Shown in pieces: positions 26,791 to 35,960 of a DNA stretch of 40,071 nucleotides. The notes below the pieces were generated by a model. It saw only the letters and a list, made by a program, of their open reading frames with translations, searched no databases and had not been told where the DNA came from. The stretch's first letter is position 1. Each line of letters begins with the position of its first letter. The DNA is from JADHUC01 sp964617665. GTDB taxonomy: Bacteria > Planctomycetota > Planctomycetia > Pirellulales > Pirellulaceae. The translations under genes and the position numbers were made by a program. The stretch is taken from NCBI GenBank assembly GCA_964617665.1, contig CAZUAH010000070.1:1-40071 (forward strand). Direction: 5' to 3'.

Positions 26791-28725
26791 ATGTCGGCGA
26801 TGGACAGCAAGATGGTCGAAAATGCAGTTTGTGCATGCCGCGACGCACTCTACCAGGAGTTTCCGAAGCTCGATCCTGAAGTGTTGGAACACGTGCTCCG
26901 GAATGCAAGAGCGCGGGCGCTGGGGCGAATCCAAAAGGAACCGAACAACAGCGCGGAGTGTACGTGTCCGGAGTGGATCCAGCGTTTGGCCTTTACGGAT
27001 GCCCGATGTCGCGAGTACCAACACACGTTGCTGGATTACGTCCGACACCGATTTCCAGCGTTGACTGCCGAGTTGCAGAAAATCGTTGAGGTAACGCGGG
27101 AGAAGGCAACCGAGCATATTGCGGAAGAACCGCACTTCGAACCTGACGCCGACTGGGGCAAATGGCTGGAAGGCTTTGCCTTCCGGGAAGCCCTTTCTTG
27201 CGCGTACCAGCAACCACTGTTGGACTACATCCGTAAGGAATTCCCTGGCGTGAGAAGTTATGAAGACCGCAAGAAGCTGGTGCAACGCACGCTTCAGCAA
27301 GCGGAGCCGGAACTCCTAGAAGCCTCGGACATTGGACGGCTTCCTCGGCTGCGTAGCCTTGTGGCGGATTCAGCGAAGAGCTTCATAGATCGGCTAGAGG
27401 CAGGAAAGCGGGAAGTCGAGGAGGCCCTTGCAGAGTGTCGTAACGTACTTCAAGGCAGACTGCCAGGGCTGGATCAGAGAGGCTTTAAGGACATCCTTCA
27501 GGTCACAAAGACGCGGGCGCTAGGGCGTTTGAACAGACAGCCCGACTTTCCACCCCGCGTCGGTTGGAGGCTATGGTTCGCGATCGTTGTGCTGGCGGAT
27601 GCCGACTGTCGAAGGCTCCGACAGCGGTTGCTGAAAGAGCTCCAACGCGTGTTTCCCACCGCGACCATAGATCTTGGGGACGTGCTCAAGGACACCGTGG
27701 CGGAAGCACTGAAGAACGTGGAGGAACGACTGGAGGAACAGGTCGGCGATCACCTGGAGGACGTTAGGGAAGAATCGCTCGTGACTCGCGCGCTGAGAAT
27801 TGTCCTTGCTCGCGGTTATCAAGAGTCCGTGTGCGACTTCCTTCGTCGCAAGTTCCCAAGCAAGCGGGATTACCACGATGACTGGGTTCAAAGCACTTTG
27901 CAGAAGGAAGTCGAAAGACTGCAGACACAGCCCGATTTCGTGCCGGAAGACTGGCGCGGCTGGCTGTGCGAAAAAGCTCGCCGAATCGCGATAGACTGGA
28001 CGCGAAGACCGGAAAGGAAGATGATTCCATTGGAGCACGGGTCCACCGATGGAGCTCGATGGCCCGAGCCTTCAGCCCCTGGTGGGACTTCAAGTAAGAT
28101 CGTGGCCGCACCGGAGACGCAAAAACAACGGCTCAATCTGCTGAGCGAAGTACTTCATGAATACTGCCAGTTCTGTGATGACGAGGAGCGTTGGCAGTCG
28201 CGAGAGGTCTTCGAACGGGCTTTGCGGGGGCAGAAGCCAAGCACGATCGCCAAGCAGATGGGCCTCGAACGGCAATCTGTCTACAACATGAAATCGGAAG
28301 AAACAGATAAGGTCCGCGAAGCACTGAAGAAGAAGGTGCCAAACACCTCCTTCTTCTTAACGGTGATGTTCGGCAAACCGGCGGGCAAGAGAAGACTCCC
28401 GCCGCAGCAGATGCCTCCCACGAGCGGCCAAAGATCGGTGGATCTACTTCATGTCGTGGTTGACGAGATGGGTGCCTTGTGCCCTACAGACGATCAATTG
28501 GTCGCGTATCTCGAACGCCCCGATGCCGAGAATCTCCGGCATCTGCGCTATCACGTTCGAGACGCCGAATGGCAAGGCGACATGCCGGCTGCATCAGAGG
28601 CTAAGGAAGCCGGCGATTGTACGGATCAGGAGGACACGCGCCCCACACTGCGCGGCTGCCCCAGGTGTCAGGCGACGCTTGGTGCCATGTCTGCAGGCGA
28701 CCTTCTCAACTCGCCGCACGAATGA
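26791..28725 (+). CDS. sigma-70-like protein with four repeated region-2-like modules and a Cys/His tail
   Basis: This 644-residue protein contains four related helical modules at about residues 15-90, 82-152, 216-290 and 340-410. They share the pattern FP, then ALGRI/qPdF, W-x-x-WL, and LLDYVR-x-FP. The fourth ends DWRGWLCEKARRIAIDWTRRPERK, which looks like sigma region 2. A region-4-like helix-turn-helix follows at about 450-515 (SREVFERALRGQKPSTIAKQMGLERQSVYNMK). The tail has CPTDDQLVAYLERPDAENLRHLRYHV (564-589) and CPRC (623-626), resembling an anti-sigma zinc-binding module interrupted by a spacer. It may direct transcription or be a sensor built from sigma parts. TAGGAG lies upstream. 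Confidence 0.62.
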   Translation: MSAMDSKMVENAVCACRDALYQEFPKLDPEVLEHVLRNARARALGRIQKEPNNSAECTCPEWIQRLAFTDARCREYQHTLLDYVRHRFPALTAELQKIVEVTREKATEHIAEEPHFEPDADWGKWLEGFAFREALSCAYQQPLLDYIRKEFPGVRSYEDRKKLVQRTLQQAEPELLEASDIGRLPRLRSLVADSAKSFIDRLEAGKREVEEALAECRNVLQGRLPGLDQRGFKDILQVTKTRALGRLNRQPDFPPRVGWRLWFAIVVLADADCRRLRQRLLKELQRVFPTATIDLGDVLKDTVAEALKNVEERLEEQVGDHLEDVREESLVTRALRIVLARGYQESVCDFLRRKFPSKRDYHDDWVQSTLQKEVERLQTQPDFVPEDWRGWLCEKARRIAIDWTRRPERKMIPLEHGSTDGARWPEPSAPGGTSSKIVAAPETQKQRLNLLSEVLHEYCQFCDDEERWQSREVFERALRGQKPSTIAKQMGLERQSVYNMKSEETDKVREALKKKVPNTSFFLTVMFGKPAGKRRLPPQQMPPTSGQRSVDLLHVVVDEMGALCPTDDQLVAYLERPDAENLRHLRYHVRDAEWQGDMPAASEAKEAGDCTDQEDTRPTLRGCPRCQATLGAMSAGDLLNSPHE

Positions 28726-28763
28726 TCGCGCTGCGAAGCTTGTCCCCGGTGTGATCGGATCGA

Positions 28764-29359
28764 CTAAAGGTCTTCAACGTTGCCAAACGTGTCCTCAAGG
28801 ATTCGTATCGTCGTTTCGGGCAGGCAGCACCGCGAGGAGACACGACAGGTCATTCGACTGCATCCCTCGGACAGAGCGGGATTCTCCCGAACCTGGTTGC
28901 AGAAGCGTTCGACCTCCCACTCGCTTGCATCCAGGATCTCGACGGAATCAAAACGGAAAAGTACCTTTTCGGGACCCAGTCGACGCGCACAGTTGCCGCG
29001 CCGATCGGCGGCGCCTCTGGACCTCCTAGCGTGCAAACGATGCTCTTGACGCCAACTCCCCACAGCGCCCAACGGGCGACTTCGCGTACCGTGTGGTGGT
29101 CATCGGTCAACCGCGCTACCAGCCCTTGCGTGCATCGAGCTTGTTGCGATGTTCTCAGCTTCCCGGTTGCGTCGAGTTTCTTCAGGGCCAGGCAGGCCTT
29201 TCTCCGCACCGCGGGTTCCTTGTCGTCCAAGCAGGATGCAACCGCATCGAAAGCCGGGACGTGACTGTAAAAACGAAAAGCGTCAACAGCCCGGATGCGC
29301 TCGTCTTCATCGGCGTCGACGATTCGCCGCATTTGTAGTTCGAAAAACGGATCAGACAT
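28764..29359 (-). pseudogene. HEAT-repeat protein with a one-base deletion; last gene of the GTPase/GAP1 module
   Basis: From ATG 29359 the frame encodes HEAT-like repeats (RIRAVDAFRFYSHVPAFDAVASCLDDKEPAVRRKACLALKKL is split over two units). It reaches VRVDWVPK and then loses similarity. Resuming one base back gives KVLFRFDSVEILDASEWEVERFC, which aligns in length and sequence with WDPTRRLFDFDVIEI...DVERFC in the HEAT gene at 38021-39553. The shift falls at the T-run 28966-28969, so one base appears missing from a homopolymer. The repaired product would be 198 residues. It could be a sequencing error, a recent mutation or, less likely, programmed slippage. It ends 38 bp from the convergent sigma-like gene and lies 100 bp after the kinase gene. 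Confidence 0.75.
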
Positions 29360-29459
29360 GGACACCATTTCCAGGGAGCCGTTGCGAAGCCGAAGTGCTG
29401 CGCGTCATTAGTGACGATCCTTTTGCTGGGGGCCGCCCTGTCGACAACCCGGACCGCCA

Positions 29460-31202
29460 CTAGCCGAGTACTCGCATCACTCGAAAACCAATATCGTTGG
29501 CACGAAACGAAGGGTCGGCGGACGAGCGACAGGCGGAACGGCAGTCTTTCCCAGGACTGTTCCAACCGCCGCCACGCAACACTCGTAACGATCCGGAATC
29601 CGGCCCTTGGGGATCGCCCGCCGGTGACAGTTCGTAATACCTGTCTGCGTAATAGTCCTGACACCATTCCCAAATGTTACCATGCATGTCATGAATACCC
29701 CAATGGTTCGGTTTGTGAGAGCCAACGGGACTCGTGTGCCCAGGAGATGGCTTGGCTCCACCCACCCCGTAGGGTTGCGTACCATCGAAATTGGCGTCTT
29801 CAGAGGACAACGACTTTCCGTTGCCCACGCCGAAGACCTCGTAACTCTGCGCACCTCCCCGGCAAACGAATTCCCATTCCGCTTCGGTCAGTAGGCGAAA
29901 CTCCTTTCCGCTTGCCTCGCTGAGCCATCTGCAAAACGCTTGACAGTCCGCCCAGGATACCAACACCACGGGGTCGTCTGCGGTTTGCTTGAACCCCGGT
30001 TTCTTCCACGCGGCTTTCGACTTGTTGACATACTCCATGCCCTTCCATATGGAACCGCCACCATCACGCTCCGCCTCTGTTCGATAACGCGTGGCCTCGA
30101 CGAATTCTCGGAATTGCCCGACCGTCACAGGGTAGACGGCAACATCGAAAGGACGCGTGATCCGTATCTCGTGTGGTTGTTCAAGCGGACTTCGACCGTG
30201 CTCGTTGGTTGGCGAACCCATCTGGATATCGCCAGCCGGCACGTATGCCAAATGACGCTCGAATTCAAGTTCCGTGGCCGGCGGAGGTTCCGCGGTGAAA
30301 GCTTGGCGCTGAGATTGTTGGGGACAGATTGATTTGAAGAACCTCCAAACGCCACCTGGAGGTCGATGCTCGGGGACCGGATCCAGGGCCTGACGCAAGG
30401 CTTCCACCTCATACGACTCTAGTCGCTCTAGCCCCACCGTGTCCAAGTCGTTCTCCTGCTGTCTCCGGTAGACCTCGTTCGGGTCGCCCCCAAAGGCCTC
30501 CCGTCCTGTCCGCAGTTGAAAGTAGGTGACAGCGGCACTGTATAGATCCCAGGTACGGTGGACTTTGTTGGCCCAAATCTCCGGCGGCATGTAACCAGGA
30601 GTCCCACCGATTCTCGATACGGAACCCCCGCCCGAAGCGGGACCGGTGAAACGAGCCAAGCCCAGATCTGCGAGCTTCGCGTAGCGGCCAGCGAAAAGCA
30701 CCACATTGGCCGGCTTGATGTCATGGTGCTCGATGCCGTTCTGGTTGAGAAAATCAATGGCCGATGCGATCTGGAGCATGTATCCCGGAGGATAGGCGTC
30801 GTCACGGAGCAGATCCTCCATCGACATACCGGTGCGTCCCCTAGTGATCTCCCGCTCTAGAAGATGCTCCAAGGTGCAGCCGCCGAGTTCCCAACTTGTG
30901 ATCAGATATCCCCCCACGTCCCGGCGCCCGAAATAGGAGATGATCAGAGGATGCTCTCGGACGGCCGAGCGTCTGTGAAGTGCCAATTCGTCGAGGGCGC
31001 TTTTTGCCGCGGCATCGTTCGAGTCGAGCGGCACATTCGATATCTTAAGCGCCAGATGGGCGCCATGCATTTCCACGTGCCATACCTCGCCAAATCCGCC
31101 TCGGCCAAGAAACCGAATGAACCTGATGCCATACTGTGTTTCGAGCTCCTCTCTCACGGGGTGTCCAATATCAAAAATCGGGGTAACATCGGACGCTGGC
31201 AT
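29460..31202 (-). CDS. Ser/Thr protein kinase fused to one FGE-like domain
   Basis: This 580-residue protein has a kinase domain at about residues 28-285: GRGGFGEVW, Lys53 in ALKIS, HHDIKPAN (159-166, the first Arg of HRD replaced by His), DLG (179-181) and GTPGYMPPE. An FGE-sulfatase-like domain spans about 314-578, with the family end RVLRGGGWNSPGKDCRSACR and IGFRVMRVLG. No membrane segment is seen between the two, unlike the larger kinase at 13550. The CxxxxC pair of true FGE is not apparent. ATG 31202 has GGGAG upstream; a GTG at 31298, overlapping the GAP1 stop, is an alternative. It follows the GAP1 gene and precedes the HEAT gene, and probably signals within that module. Confidence 0.86.
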   Translation of the reverse strand: MPASDVTPIFDIGHPVREELETQYGIRFIRFLGRGGFGEVWHVEMHGAHLALKISNVPLDSNDAAAKSALDELALHRRSAVREHPLIISYFGRRDVGGYLITSWELGGCTLEHLLEREITRGRTGMSMEDLLRDDAYPPGYMLQIASAIDFLNQNGIEHHDIKPANVVLFAGRYAKLADLGLARFTGPASGGGSVSRIGGTPGYMPPEIWANKVHRTWDLYSAAVTYFQLRTGREAFGGDPNEVYRRQQENDLDTVGLERLESYEVEALRQALDPVPEHRPPGGVWRFFKSICPQQSQRQAFTAEPPPATELEFERHLAYVPAGDIQMGSPTNEHGRSPLEQPHEIRITRPFDVAVYPVTVGQFREFVEATRYRTEAERDGGGSIWKGMEYVNKSKAAWKKPGFKQTADDPVVLVSWADCQAFCRWLSEASGKEFRLLTEAEWEFVCRGGAQSYEVFGVGNGKSLSSEDANFDGTQPYGVGGAKPSPGHTSPVGSHKPNHWGIHDMHGNIWEWCQDYYADRYYELSPAGDPQGPDSGSLRVLRGGGWNSPGKDCRSACRSSADPSFRANDIGFRVMRVLG

Positions 31203-31288
31203 AACCGTCTCCCACATCTGTCTATCGGGAACGCGAGGAGACAACTGTTTCAAGTCTCCTCGCTCTACTTGAATGTAAAACGCGGCAG

Positions 31289-34200
31289 CTACCTCCACCG
31301 CGATCCGTCATCTGTATCGTCGCTGTTCGGCTCGGCTCCCGCTCCCAAAAAAGGTCTCAAGACACTGCTTAAGAGACGACCAATGAACCCGGTCTCGCCC
31401 TTCGCACACCGCTGCGCAAGTGCTTCGTGGAATTCACTGGGCGCGGGGGGCCTGTTCCTCTCGATTTGCCTTTGGATCTGTGACATCTCACGTCGCGAGA
31501 CGTTTGAGAGGAACGGAATCAGCCGCTCGAGGCAGTCCGGCCGCTGGATGTCCAGTAGCCGTTGCACCACGTCAGCTACGGGGCTCCAGCCCGGCGGGCC
31601 ACCCTCCGCATACAAATCCACATATTCCGACGCCCATCGGTTCGTGAGTAACCAAAGCGAATCGGCGAGCTTGTATCGTATCGCGGTTCGCAGAAAATCG
31701 CGGTAAGTGAGCGCCTCGAGACGGTCGAGCTCCTGCTCCAGCTGCGTTCTACCCAGCCAGCACGCGACTACTACGCGCAGAAGCGGATGTCGTCCGGCGC
31801 CCGCCAGTTCGGCCAGTCTCGCCAATTCCATCCTGTCGGGCCGCTGAAACTGCGCTTGGTGGAGAATCCCGTAGAGCAAATTGAGACGCTCCCTGGGATC
31901 CAGGACGTCCGCATCGGAACCAAGAAGAAGCTTTCTGATCTGTGTCAGGTCGGCGGGCGACATCCAGCGCAAACGTTCCTCCAAAACGGAACTCAGGCAA
32001 TCTGGCCTGCCCACTTGAAGAAATCTCTCGCAAAGAGCGGGCAATGGGGCTTTGCAGAACACTGGGTCGCCGAGATACAGCGCCAGATAATCCTGCGCCT
32101 GCTCGCGGGTAAACAGCAGCACCGGGTCGCCAATTCCATGGGCCACCGCGTTCTGAACAAACTCCCGGTACGGCTCCCCGCCAAGAAACGCGAGTTCTTG
32201 GGAGATTTCTTTCTCCCGCCCCAGCCAGCAGGCGACCACAATCCGCAAGAGCCTGTGTTGCCCTTCGGCCGCCAATCTCGCGATTGCCTGGAGTTTGCTT
32301 CTATCGGGACGCTTGAATTCTTGGCGGCGGATGGTCTCGTACAGCAAATCCAGCCGGTCTGTGGAATCGAGTCCTCGAGATTCGGGTCCCAGGAGAATCG
32401 CAAGAATCTGGGGCAGTTCTCGGTTGGAGGCATCTACCAACCCGATTGCAAAAACCGACTTCAGGCAGTCGGATCTTCCCATATGCTGGAGTCGCACGAT
32501 CAGGTCGGACGGCGGTAACGTCTGTCGAACTTTGGGCACAGAAACATATACATCCACGTACTGTCGTGCTCTCTCGGCTGTAAGCAACAGGAGCGGGTCT
32601 CCGATATCGTGAAAGAGCACGATTCGAAGAAGCTCTCTATACGCGTCTGCGGTCAGGGCATCCGAGGCGAGTTGCTGCTCGATGTCTGCTTTGCGATCGA
32701 GCCAGCAGGCGAGCACGAGGACCAAGGGCAGCCTGCCCAATATCGCCAACTCGGTCGAAACGGCCTGGCGGAGCTTCTCCCTCAAGAGAACCTGATACAG
32801 AAACGGGCGAAGTAGCTCGGCGTCTACGCCGGTCGACTCGGCCCGAACCACCCGTTGCTTGATCTGCCTGAGATCATCAGCGGAAACACCGTCCAGTTGT
32901 CCTGCGAGAGATGCTAGACAGCCGGCTTCCCTGAGATCCAGTAAGCGCCCGATCACCGCATCCAGCGATTCGTGTTGGTGCCTCTGGTCCGAGACAAAGA
33001 GGCGGATGTAATCCTCCGCCCGGCCGGCGATCAAGAGAGACGAAGGGTTTCTGGCAATCCCCGTCGCCAGAGCCAATTTCACGAATCGGGTGTATTCACT
33101 CCGATCAATGGCCTGCAACTCTGGCCCGATGCGGTCTTCGCCACCCGTCCAGCACGCGTACACGAATCTCAGAAGCTCCAGTCTGCTACTGTCCAGCAAC
33201 TTGCGCAATACTTCCAACTCGCCATCGGCTGGTCGCTGCCACCCGTTTCGTTTATAGTCGATTTCGAGCACGTCCAGCAATTCTTCTCGATCGAAGCCAT
33301 CGCGCAGCCCTCGATACAGGTGCACAACATGGCTTTCCAGATATCGCGTGAATGTGTCGTCCGCGATGCGTCGGGCAATGTCCGGGGACAGTTGCTCCGA
33401 CAGCCGAGACCAGAGCTTGTCTCGTACTTCCTTTTCATTGGCAAGGAATACAGATCGGATTACCTCCGCCATTGCTTCAACCTCCGATGGTTCGGGTCCG
33501 ACATCCTTTCCGTCGACCCACTCGCACATGCTATAGCCGACTTTGCGGTGCTCGATCAGAAGTCGTACGTGTTGCCAATCGATGACGCGCATGGCCCAAC
33601 GTTCATACGAATTGGCCGGGCTGAAGGCGACTTCGTCGGCGACGCGACGTGGACCTGCGTCAACACGTACGGAACGCAGGCTGCTGGGACGTTTGGGAAG
33701 ACCGACGCCCCAGTAGAAGGTGGAGGTGGGATTGCAGCCCACAAAGTAGGTGTCGAACGTACAGCGCAGGGCCAGTTGGTCGGGAAGGACCACAAAAGCA
33801 GCCGCAATGGCCAATTCCGCGGCTTCCGGCACGCCTACAAACAGAACCATGCGCCGGTCTTCGGCCAACCGGTCGGCGGCTAGAGCCAGCATCCAGAGTT
33901 TCTTCAACTCCTCCGTATCCCAATGGCTGACCACTTTGCCCTGCATCTGATGGTCCAGGGCAGGCAACTCAATCCTCGCCGGGCCGATGTCACCCGTACC
34001 GGGGTCGCCTGCGCTCAAAGCCGTCTCCATCTCCTTAATGAATGGATAGCCTTCCAGTAGTGAGAAGACGCGAGACGAGAGGTCCAGAAGCGTATCGGGC
34101 TCGAAGAACAAGCCGTGCGCCAGATACCGACCGGTGCGGCCTAGACTGTCGGTCCCGACGACGCCCATCACCTGCGCGAGCATCACCCCGCCGTTTCCCG

Positions 34201-34396
34201 CGACCTGGAACACACGCTTGACAGGATTGGAGGGGCTCGGGGCGTACATGAAATTCGCCTCGAAGGTCCTCAGCCCGGTTTGGCTGCCCCCCTCGTCGCG
34301 TGACGAATAGATCGTCTGGAACCCGCCACGGCGCCGAGGTGACTGTTCCTTCTCGACGTTGCCGTAGATGATCTGCCGCGCCTGTATGGTCTTCAT
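31289..34396 (-). CDS. GAP1-like protein (GTPase-associated protein 1) with four C-terminal repeats
   Basis: This 1,035-residue protein begins with a segment like GAP1 N-terminal domain type 2 (about 1-130; QARQIIYGNVEKEQ, LRTFEANFMYAPS, GRTGRYLAHGLFF). A segment like the GAP1 middle domain follows (about 150-260; ADRLAEDRRMVLFVGVPEAAE). Four related helical blocks of about 150-160 residues follow, each with ACWLGR-like, DPLLLLT, RA-DYV-LY and GRPDCL signatures; their ACW positions map near 33150, 32706, 32230 and 31763. GAP1 proteins are known to occur beside dedicated GTPases in conflict systems. ATG 34396 starts 29 bp after the GTPase stop, with AGGA upstream; the frame to 34522 overlaps the GTPase gene. 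Confidence 0.78.
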   Translation of the reverse strand: MKTIQARQIIYGNVEKEQSPRRRGGFQTIYSSRDEGGSQTGLRTFEANFMYAPSPSNPVKRVFQVAGNGGVMLAQVMGVVGTDSLGRTGRYLAHGLFFEPDTLLDLSSRVFSLLEGYPFIKEMETALSAGDPGTGDIGPARIELPALDHQMQGKVVSHWDTEELKKLWMLALAADRLAEDRRMVLFVGVPEAAELAIAAAFVVLPDQLALRCTFDTYFVGCNPTSTFYWGVGLPKRPSSLRSVRVDAGPRRVADEVAFSPANSYERWAMRVIDWQHVRLLIEHRKVGYSMCEWVDGKDVGPEPSEVEAMAEVIRSVFLANEKEVRDKLWSRLSEQLSPDIARRIADDTFTRYLESHVVHLYRGLRDGFDREELLDVLEIDYKRNGWQRPADGELEVLRKLLDSSRLELLRFVYACWTGGEDRIGPELQAIDRSEYTRFVKLALATGIARNPSSLLIAGRAEDYIRLFVSDQRHQHESLDAVIGRLLDLREAGCLASLAGQLDGVSADDLRQIKQRVVRAESTGVDAELLRPFLYQVLLREKLRQAVSTELAILGRLPLVLVLACWLDRKADIEQQLASDALTADAYRELLRIVLFHDIGDPLLLLTAERARQYVDVYVSVPKVRQTLPPSDLIVRLQHMGRSDCLKSVFAIGLVDASNRELPQILAILLGPESRGLDSTDRLDLLYETIRRQEFKRPDRSKLQAIARLAAEGQHRLLRIVVACWLGREKEISQELAFLGGEPYREFVQNAVAHGIGDPVLLFTREQAQDYLALYLGDPVFCKAPLPALCERFLQVGRPDCLSSVLEERLRWMSPADLTQIRKLLLGSDADVLDPRERLNLLYGILHQAQFQRPDRMELARLAELAGAGRHPLLRVVVACWLGRTQLEQELDRLEALTYRDFLRTAIRYKLADSLWLLTNRWASEYVDLYAEGGPPGWSPVADVVQRLLDIQRPDCLERLIPFLSNVSRREMSQIQRQIERNRPPAPSEFHEALAQRCAKGETGFIGRLLSSVLRPFLGAGAEPNSDDTDDGSRWR

Positions 34397-34425
34397 AGCT
34401 CGAATTCCTGCACCGCGGATTGCGG

Positions 34426-35520
34426 TCAATACCAGTTGAGGGCTACGGTCGAGGCGCCGGCTACGACCGCCGCAGTGGTCAGGACAGTTGTCCACGGTAT
34501 CCGATACCGCCGTCGCCACCACGGCAACGATTTTTCTATAATGAGGAGCAGTGGATCAACGACCCTTTTCGGATTCAACGGTTCACTCATTTTTTTTCCC
34601 GTCGGATAGTTGGGATCGGGGACCGGGGGCGCACCGAGCGCAGATATCAGGGCGTAGGAGACGCTGCGGAACTCGTTCGCGGCAAAGGTCTCGAAGAGAC
34701 TCGCTGCCAGTGACGACAGCGTGAGATCCTTTACGCGACGGGAAATGTGTTTCACCCTTTGCAGATACCTACGCGGTTTCTCGCAGCGGTCAAGAGAGCC
34801 TACCTCCACGTGTGCATTCAGATCCTGGAAGTTGATCGGAAACATAACATCGTCCGCTTTCGTGTAGGCGACAACAAGGTGCTGTTTCTCTGTGCTAGCC
34901 CCCATTTTGTCCATTGCCAGTTTGTAATCCTGGAGCAACCGATGAAGCGAGTCGGCTGCATCTTCGACAGGAGAGACGCTATGGAGAAACAGCACGGCAT
35001 TTGCTTTGGTGACATATTTCGCGTATTGCTTCATCTTTTCACTGACCGATTCGCGGTCCTCTGGTCTCACCTCTTCGCCGTCCGGCTCAAATACCTCGCC
35101 AGTCACGTCGTATATGATCAGCGTTACCGACCGCAAGATACCCATGTTGCGAAGTCGAATGAGCAAGGGCTCGGGTAGCACCCTCGGGTTTGGCAAAGGA
35201 AGATCCTTGGATTTCAAGGTTCCGAGGATTTCCTCTGCCTTCTCCAGGCCTTCTTCGTGAAGGAACATTGGATAGAACTTCGGCCAGTTCTCCGGCAGCT
35301 TACGAAGTGCGTGGATCAGCGCGCCAGCAAAAACGGTCTTTCCATGCCCTCGCGGGCCAACCAGACAAACAATCACGGGAGGGTATTTCCGGTACTCCTC
35401 GACATACATGCGGGGCATCTCCCTCTGGCAAACCTGATCCTGGCAGTGCCATACATGACGCCCGTCGGGTTCCGTGGATTTTTTGAAGCCCTTGGTCGAA
35501 AGGCAAAACGGACACAACAT
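34426..35520 (-). CDS. GTPase of the GAP1-associated type with zinc ribbon and C-terminal membrane segment
   Basis: This 364-residue protein starts with a CxxC...CxxxxC zinc-ribbon-like segment (CPFC, then WHCQDQVCQ). The P-loop GPRGHGKTVF, the G3-like YDVTGE and the base-recognition TKADD follow. A hydrophobic segment near the C-terminus (WTTVLTTAAVVAGASTVAL) suggests tail anchoring. The architecture fits the double-GTPase/TRAFAC-like GTPases that accompany GAP1. ATG 35520 has GGAGG 5 bases upstream. It is the first gene of the minus-strand set and would be transcribed with GAP1, kinase and HEAT genes. An NTP-controlled switch or effector role is inferred from the family. Confidence 0.8.
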   Translation of the reverse strand: MLCPFCLSTKGFKKSTEPDGRHVWHCQDQVCQREMPRMYVEEYRKYPPVIVCLVGPRGHGKTVFAGALIHALRKLPENWPKFYPMFLHEEGLEKAEEILGTLKSKDLPLPNPRVLPEPLLIRLRNMGILRSVTLIIYDVTGEVFEPDGEEVRPEDRESVSEKMKQYAKYVTKANAVLFLHSVSPVEDAADSLHRLLQDYKLAMDKMGASTEKQHLVVAYTKADDVMFPINFQDLNAHVEVGSLDRCEKPRRYLQRVKHISRRVKDLTLSSLAASLFETFAANEFRSVSYALISALGAPPVPDPNYPTGKKMSEPLNPKRVVDPLLLIIEKSLPWWRRRYRIPWTTVLTTAAVVAGASTVALNWY

Positions 35521-35960
35521 CCTTTCCTCCCTCACAGTTGGACACAGCCGTTTTCAACAGGCGGTGCAGACACTCGGCCGATAGCGGCGTTCGCTTTCGG
35601 CCCGGATGCCGCGTGGGCCACAATCGCGTTCAAGTCGTGATAGCCCATCCGTACCTCGCTGGTCAGTGGCGTCGAGGACGGCAAGTCGCTTTTCTAACCA
35701 TTACGGCGTACTGCACAATCGAATCTGGCAACGTTTCGTCAGATTATTCTGTTTTTTTCAATCGCCCTCTATGGTACCGCGCCGCCACAACTCCGCGAAT
35801 CGTGGACGTTCGTGGTCCGAGTTGGTCGCCATTTCGGATTTTTTCTTGGTTGCGGCTGCCAGATTGTCCCGACAGACTCGCCTAGTTTTTCGAGGGGACG
35901 ATGGAGCACGCGGCGTGCTTCAGCCCGAGAATACAGGTTTCTTGTTGGAGGAGTGTGACC
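35521..35960. other. divergent intergenic region of the second signalling island
   Basis: This 440-bp gap lies between the GTPase set (minus) and the coiled-coil gene (plus), so it should carry both promoters and any shared control site. It has A/T-rich patches including a T7 run near 35750 (TCTGTTTTTTTCAATC) and TTTTTTC near 35840. No gene was recognised in it. Confidence 0.45.
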
